Position numbers and translations under genes: made by a program. Below are positions 57,692 to 64,000 of a DNA stretch of 64,000 nt, one piece after another. The first letter of the stretch is position 1. Each line of letters starts with the position of its first letter. Under the pieces are notes generated by a model. The model made no database searches and was not told where the DNA came from. It worked only from the letters and a program-made list of their open reading frames with translations. Source of the stretch: Rhizomys pruinosus (taxonomy: Eukaryota; Chordata; Mammalia; Rodentia; Spalacidae). Location: assembly GCA_009823505.1 (NCBI GenBank), contig VZQC01009573.1, positions 1,481,478-1,545,477 on the forward strand, given 5' to 3'.

Positions 57692-58520
57692 ATGAAACAT
57701 CCGTTCTACCTACTTGTTTCTCTCATCATAATGTCTGTGTGTGTTGAGAGCAAAGGCCTTGCTGAGCAGCTAAAGAATGAAAATCTAAGCATGCCCCTTC
57801 TGCCTGCTGACTTCCACAAAGAAAACACAGTCACCAATGACTGGATAAAAGAAGGGGAGGAGGATGAAGACTATCTAGACCTGGAGAAGTTACTCAGCGA
57901 GGATGACGACTACATTTACATCATCGATGCCGTTTCTCCAACAGACTCAGAACTAAGCTCAGGGAACATCTTGCAGCTTTTCCAAGGCAAGAGCCGGATC
58001 CAGCGACTTAACATCCTCAATGCAAAGTTTGCCTTTAACCTTTACCGGGTACTGAAGGACCAGGCTACCCCTTCAGATAACATCTTCATAGCACCTGTTG
58101 GCATTTCTACAGCAATGGGGATGATTTCTTTAGGCCTGAGAGGAAAGGCCCACGAGGAGATAAACTCAGTTCTACATTTTAAAGACTTTGTCAACGCAAG
58201 CAGCAAGTATGAGATTACTACTATTCATAATCTCTTCCGAAAGCTCACCCACCGCCTCTTTAGGAGGAACTTTGGGTACACGCTCCAGTCAGTCAATGAT
58301 CTTTACATCCAGAAACAGTTTCCCTTACGGGAGGACTTCAAAGCTGAAGTCAGAGAATTTTACTTTGCTGAGGCACAGGTGGCTGACTTCTCAGATCCTG
58401 CCTTCATATCGAAGGCAAACAACCGCATTCTGAAGCTCACCAAAGGCCTCATAAAAGCAGCTCTGGAGAATATAGACCCTGCTACTAAGATGATGATTCT
58501 AAACTGCATCTACTTCAAAG
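57692..58520 (+). CDS. SERPIND1: SERPIND1 (heparin cofactor II), first coding exon
   Basis: Heparin cofactor II is a secreted liver serpin that inhibits thrombin when bound to dermatan sulfate or heparin (family knowledge). The exon starts at an acceptor TTTTCTCTACCAG (57,663-57,675); the ATG at 57,692 opens a signal peptide ([17 protein letters not shown]). An upstream in-frame ATG at 57,617 lies in the intron and is not used. The acidic hirudin-like tandem follows: [11 protein letters not shown] and [11 protein letters not shown], whose tyrosines are the sulfation sites of the family. Then comes the serpin body with a basic helix D ([15 protein letters not shown]) that binds glycosaminoglycan. 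NLS and NAS sequons are visible. The N-terminus is shorter than in human, as in other rodents. The exon ends after IYFK with one base of Gly at GTAGGA. Confidence 0.98.
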
Positions 58521-61229
58521 GTAGGAAGTAGCATTATGGTACGTAGAGCAAACTCACAATACACTGCCTTGGTATGCAAGAAGAATGGATGCTAAGAACT
58601 AAACTGCAGTTGTAATTTATCTAGGAAAATAAGACACAAGGTTGATTAACTTGGGGACAGGGACATAAAGTGACAGTCACTAAACATCATTTCACACTCA
58701 TTGGGTTTTCACATATGAGATCATCAAAGCATCCTAGTTATTAAGGTCTTCATTTTACAGACAAAGCCACCAAAGCATAGAGAGAGAATATGGATGCCCT
58801 GAGGGTACACATAGTAAGGGGCAGGGTTAAGGCTGGACCCAGGCAGGCTATTTCTAGTAATATATTCATCAAAAGAAACACTGCAAGTCCCTCCCTTCCC
58901 ATTTGGCCAGCATGGATTTAGGTCTCTTCATTTCCTCCCTCCCCCTTTTGTCTTCCAGACAAGGTCTCCCTGTAGCCTCATCTGTCCTAGAACTCTCTCT
59001 GTAGCCCAGGCTGGCCTTGAACTCACAGAGATCTGCCTGTCTCTGCCTCTAGAGTGCTGAGATTAAAGGTGTGCACCACCATACCCAGCTAAATTTTATT
59101 TACTTAAAGTGTGTAGATGCATGCCACAGCAAGTATATGGAGGCTCTGTCCTACCTAGAATCAAACTTAGGTTGTCAGCCTTGGAGGCAGGCACCTTTAC
59201 CTACTGAGCCATCTCTCCAGACCTAAATCATTATTTCTTCAGCAACTGTGACGAGAGCACTTTTACAGGAAGCTACTATCTATCCCTCACAATACGTGCA
59301 TATGTGTACAAACACATACACAAAGAACAATCCAGACCTCTTGGTAGAACCTGTTCAAAATAAGCCTCCATCTGGGTTCTTTAAGCTGAAGGGCAGTCAA
59401 AGGAACTGCTTAGCATCAGAGCTAACCACAGCACTACATCATCACATTTCTTCATTGTCATCAATGATGTCTGGATACCAGTGTGGGAATAGCTGTTGGG
59501 AAGCCAATACTTCCTCCTTTTTTGTTCCAGTGGTTATACTGCTCAGGGATATAAAGGGCACAGGCTTTCTTCTGGCTTCTGCTTTTAGAGGTGGACCAGA
59601 GTCTCTTCCAAATTGTTAATGTACCTTCTCAATGTTCAGTGAACTCCCACAGCTCTGCAAGATAGGCGTCCTGCTCAGTAGCACAGAAGAGGTCCTTGAG
59701 TGCAGAGAGATGACCCTCAGACTCCACCCAGAGCCAGGCACAGCACTGGTCTCAATGAGAGCACAACTAAAGGCTGAATCTCTAATAAGCCCGTGATAAG
59801 AGACAGACAGACAGACAGACAGAGACACACACACAGCAGACACAGGATGAAAATACATTTGTTTGTAACATTTATTTTCAGAAGCAATTAGCCTATGGTT
59901 AGTATGGTTAGTAATGACATCAGAACAGGCCAGTGGAAGACTTTTTGGCAGCACCAAAGTGCTCAGTTTTTTGTTTGTTTTTTTTTTTTAGTGCTCAGTC
60001 TTATCAGTATTCTGGGTATTCCCGGTTTGCCCACTGACTCTCTATTATTTATGGCTGGAGTTCTGAGCCAAGAGGCCATTTCTGTCACCACACATGGGAA
60101 GGAAGGGGTAGAGAACAGACTGATCAGATTATTTCTTGGGGTATTAAGAGTGGCAAACATGCTGTGCTGCTTTCCCTGTCACACTGGAATAGTCATTTAA
60201 CTCAGTGATGGGACACATCTCAGAGGTTAGAATTTTTTTTTTTTTTAGTTGCCATCTGTCTAGGAATGCTTCTAAAGCCCTACAAAGCAGAGACAGTCCC
60301 TACAATATAGATAATTATTTGGTTTAGAAACCAGTGAGGCCGACTTAGAGGAGGCAGCCAGAGCTGCCTGGTGTTTAAACCTCCCCCAAAGACATTTTCT
60401 CATGCCAGCTGCCTGAGCAACCAAATGAAACCTTACACAGGTTTTTTCACTTTATTGTGTCTCTGTAACCTTATCCATAAAATGTGGATAAAACTATAAA
60501 TCATCCATTTCATGTAGCTGCTAAAAGCTGAAAATGAGATAATACAAGGTAGGCACTGAGAAGGATGCCTGACCCGCGGCTGCTGTCAAGTGGTTACCAA
60601 CATTATTAGTTATGAGTATCTTTTTTTTGGTCTTTTTGAGACAGGGTCTCCCTGTAGCCTCAGCTGGCCTAGAACTCACTATGTAGACCAGGCTGGCCTT
60701 GAACTCACAGAGATCTGCCTAGTTATGAGTATACTAAAGCTGAAAGAGACACAGATTATTCCTGGATAACGGATAAGCAACAAGGAAGATCCTGAGGACA
60801 ACACTGTATCACCCATGTGTCCTGTCAAATGCTAAAGAATCACAGTGAAAAGACCCAAAGGAGCACTAAGTTACTCACTTTACAAAGAACTTGAACTAGA
60901 CAAATTAGGTGTCTTGTCAGGGACAAATAGTGTCAGAATCAAATCCATAATCCATTCTGATCTTTTAAACTACTCATTAAAAATGCAAATTCATAGTTGC
61001 CAAACAGACCTGAGAATCACAGACTGAGGACTGGTTCAACAGAGCCCTTCAAGGGACTGGGCCATAAGCTTAAGAGTGAAAACCAGTAGCCGGGCGTGGT
61101 GGCGCACGCCTTTAATGCTAGCACTTGGGAGGCAGAGGCAGGCGGATCTTTGTGAGTTCAAGGCCAGCCTGGTCTACAGAGTAAGTTCCAGGACAGCTGG
61201 GGCTACAGGGAGATCCTGTCTCAAAAAGA

Positions 61230-61301
<72 letters not shown>

Positions 61302-61355
61302 AGTGAAAACCAGGCTCTAAAGGGACATCCTAGTAACTCCCTTTCTCCTTTACAG
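58521..61355. repeat. SERPIND1 intron (also PI4KA intron)
   Basis: Reverse B1 at 58,955-59,095, reverse B3-like at 59,105-59,222, (GACA)n/(CA)n at 59,806-59,833, partial reverse B1 at 60,625-60,720, forward B1 at 61,088-61,230 with a 69-base A run to 61,299. Positions 59,230-60,620 are mostly single-copy with no exon seen. Confidence 0.7.
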
Positions 61356-61629
61356 GAACTTGGGTGAATAAATTCTCAGTAGAAATGACACACAATCACA
61401 ACTTCCGGCTGAATGAGCGAGAGGTGGTCAAAGTCCCCATGATGCAGACCAAAGGGAACTTCCTTGCAGCAAGTGACCAGGAGCTGGATTGTGACATTCT
61501 CCAGTTGGAGTACGTGGGGGGCATCAGCATGCTAATTGTGGTCCCACACAAGCTGTCGGGAATGAAGACTCTTGAAGCACAGCTGACACCCCAGGTTGTA
61601 GAGAGATGGCAAAAAAGCATGACAAACAG
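61356..61629 (+). CDS. SERPIND1: SERPIND1 second coding exon ([17 protein letters not shown])
   Basis: This 274-nt exon follows CTCCTTTACAG. It reads [20 protein letters not shown], then [40 protein letters not shown] and ERWQKSMTN, with AG of Arg before GTACTT. This is the serpin core around the breach and s3A/s2C strands. A B1 SINE with a 69-base A run ends 56 bases before the exon, unusually close to the branch-site region. Confidence 0.98.
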
Positions 61630-63391
61630 GTACTTAAGGGTTTCGGTGTTTTGCGTTCTCAGGGGCTTGGGTGTCCAAGGGCCCTGAAGCCCTGGCCAAT
61701 TTTTGCTTTTTTTTTGAGACAGGATATCACTCTGTAACCCAGGCTAACCTGGAACTCACTGTGTAGTGAAGATGGGTCTTGAGCTTGTAGTGACTGTCCT
61801 CTCAACAAAAACAAAAACGTGGGCCAGCGAGATGAAAAAAGGTGTTTGCTGCTAAAGCCTGATTACCTGAGTTCAATTCCTGGGACCTACATGGTGGAAG
61901 GAGAGAACCAACTTCCAAAAGTTGTTTTCTGACTTTCATATGCCCACTGTGGGGAGCACACGTGCACACACTCACAGAATAAATAACTGCAATTAAAAAA
62001 TTAAAATGGGGGCTGGAGAGATGGTTTATATGCCCACTGTGGGGAGCACACGTGCGCATATTCACAGAATAAATAACTGCAATTAAAAAATTAAAATAGG
62101 GGTCTGGAGAGATGGTTCAGTGGTTAAGAGCACTGGCTGCTCTTACAGAGGACCTGGGGTCTGTTCCCAGCACCCACATGGTAGCTAACAATTGTCTGTT
62201 AACTCCAGTTCCAGGGAATCTGACTCCCTTGTCTGGCCTCTTGTGGGTATTGCACAACATGTGTGACTGCAGAGAGACCCTGTCTCAAAAAAGAACAAAA
62301 AAAGCCAAAACACCCCTTTTGTACTTATTTCCTGTCTAATTTCCTTAAGAAATAACCCCTCCCTTGGAGCTAGTGAGGCAAAGCAGAGCCGCTGCTTCCA
62401 CCCTAGTCCAGCATATTATTTCCTTCTGCTTGCTTGCTTATATTAATTAATAATTAATTAATTATTTTTGAGACAGGTCTCCCTGTAGCCCCTGATGGCC
62501 TAGACTTTGCTATATAGACCAGGCTGGCTTTGAACTCACAGAGATCTGCCTGCCCCTGCCTCTTGTGTGCTGGGATTAAAGCCATGTGCTACCCCTCCTG
62601 GCCAGCATTCCCCTGAACTTATAAATTCTTTATGAGCCAGGCGTGGTGGTGCACACCTAGCACTTGGGAGACAGAGGCAGGCAGATCTCTGTGAGTTCAA
62701 GTCCAGTGTGGTCTACATGGCGAGTTCCAGGACAGCTGGTGCTACAGGGAGACCCTGTCTCAAAAAGACCTAAAACAAAACAAAACAAAGCAAAGCACCC
62801 CTCTTTGTGGGCCCCACCCACTGGAGCTTGCGTGGCCTTTTGGCTCGATCCACAGATTCTCTCCCTCCTGGTCTGCCTGCTCAGCATCTTTTCTCTTTTC
62901 CTCTCTGGCCCTCCCCTCATGCTCCTGCCAGACCCAAGGTCTCAGGTTCCCACCAACTAGCATCCTTAGAGCTCCCTCCAAAAATCAAGTTTCTTATATA
63001 CAATGGCATATGTTTGCATATACTCTATACGTACTCTCCCTATACTGTTTAAGTCATCTCTACCTTGTTTATAATACCTAACACAATAGAAATTTGTATT
63101 GCTTAGAGAATGGTGAGCACAAAAATTCTCTACATGTTTAATAGATACAGTTTTTCCTGATGCTTATAATCTGTGGCTGATGGAACTAATTAATATGAAG
63201 GGTTGACTGTAACTAGAATTATAGTGGGAGGATTTTCCAAAACCATCAACTGAGAGAACCAGTATATAAATGATAAATGTTAAGAAATGCTATGCCAATT
63301 CTGTGGTAAGTGTGACCCACTGCAGGGCAGGGGAAAATGTGATTAGTCTGTTATCTGTGTTCACAAAGCTGGCTCCTTTCTTCTCCACTAG
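61630..63391. repeat. SERPIND1 intron with B3, 90-bp duplication, B2/B1 hybrid, B1 copies
   Basis: Partial reverse B1 at 61,708-61,790; forward B3 at 61,820-62,008; tandem 90-bp duplication at 61,939-62,118; B2 from 62,099 whose tail is replaced near 62,268 by a B1 tail (GAGAGACCCTGTCTCAAAAA); reverse B1 at 62,465-62,602; forward B1 at 62,636-62,775. Positions 62,780-63,391 are unique. Confidence 0.7.
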
Positions 63392-63536
63392 AACTCGAGA
63401 GGTCCTTCTGCCCAAGTTTAAGCTTGAGAAGAACTACAACCTAGTGGAGGCCCTGAAGTCCATGGGGATCACAGAGCTGTTCAACAAAACTGGCAACATG
63501 TCAGGCATCTCAGACCAAAGGATCACCATTGACCTG
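63392..63536 (+). CDS. SERPIND1: SERPIND1 third coding exon ([18 protein letters not shown])
   Basis: This 145-nt exon follows CTTCTCCACTAG, reads [20 protein letters not shown], then [17 protein letters not shown] and QRITIDL, and ends in phase 0 at GTAACT. The three exons sum to 416 codons. About 80 C-terminal residues, with the reactive-centre loop and its P1 residue, must lie past position 64,000, so inhibitory specificity cannot be read here. Confidence 0.98.
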
Positions 63537-64000
63537 GTAACTACTCTCTTATGTGCATGAGCCCCCAGATTCTGCCTTGGGACAGGTACTGTCTCTACCT
63601 GTTTGTCCTAGCCCTATGACACACCGCCTATGTTCCCAGATCAGGGGTGCTGAGCTATTCTTTCTGTGTCTGGCTGTGCCACTTAATGTTCAGTTCTACA
63701 GATGCTAACTAAGAGCACGGTTTGTGAGTTTCCTGCCACATAAGCAACCTTGGAATGAGCCCCACTCTGCTGACATACACTCTATGAGACCAGGATAATA
63801 GCCAAGGACTCGCTACACACACAGAGAATGTACTACATGCTCGATTAATGGAACAAGTCAACAGGGATTCTGTAAAAGAGTGAACAGGCTCCAACCTCCT
63901 GGTGGGCCTGTGACCCAAACTTTGAGGATACAGGAGGCTAGGTGGCTGTTTCAGTTCCCAAGGCCTCTCAGACTGTGGATATGGACAGGAATAAACGTAG
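63537..64000. other. SERPIND1 intron, no recognised feature
   Basis: This is the start of the intron before the last SERPIND1 exon. I see neither that exon nor a PI4KA exon here. Confidence 0.65.

Overview
This is nuclear DNA from a muroid rodent. It is saturated with B1, B2, B3/B4 and ID-type SINEs. The B2 consensus (a tail with a CTCCAGTTCCAGGGGAAT block and a GCAGACAGTACATTCATACA end) does not look like the house-mouse B2 I know, so a cricetid-type rodent (hamster, vole or deer mouse group) is more likely. I cannot name the species from sequence alone.

Two genes are present, on opposite strands. On the minus strand lies the central part of PI4KA (phosphatidylinositol 4-kinase III alpha). 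Nineteen coding exons are recognisable between 46,415 (5' side) and 6,932 (3' side). Their reading phases join correctly except at one place, where an expected 83-nt exon is missing; it probably lies inside the 760-base run of N at 43,277-44,036. The lipid-kinase catalytic exons would lie beyond position 1, and the 5' exons beyond position 64,000. On the plus strand, inside the PI4KA intron that starts upstream of 46,415, sits SERPIND1 (heparin cofactor II). Three coding exons are visible (57,692-63,536); the last exon, with the reactive-centre loop, is past the window. A single-copy stretch ending in a splice donor at 51,204 is a candidate 5' noncoding exon for it.

The rest is intron. Positions 1-6,931 hold an L1 3' fragment, SINEs, a TSD-flanked B1 chimera and a 39-bp minisatellite. 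Positions 6,932-27,804 hold most PI4KA exons with scattered SINEs, an inverted repeat and a B2/L1-tail chimera. Positions 27,401-37,345 are two ~5-kb near-copies joined at a single N, parts of them full of small indels; this looks like an assembly artefact and it duplicates two PI4KA exons. Positions 37,346-46,306 hold dense SINEs, the N gap and three exons. Positions 46,416-64,000 hold the SERPIND1-bearing intron.

Nothing here is a bacterial-type system. The observations most worth a second look are the false-looking tandem duplication, the missing exon, and a theme of chimeric retroposons: a B2-head/B1 composite with the same junction at four loci, a B1 fused to an unknown polyadenylated 3' segment, and a B2 fused to an L1-like 3' end, some with clear target-site duplications.
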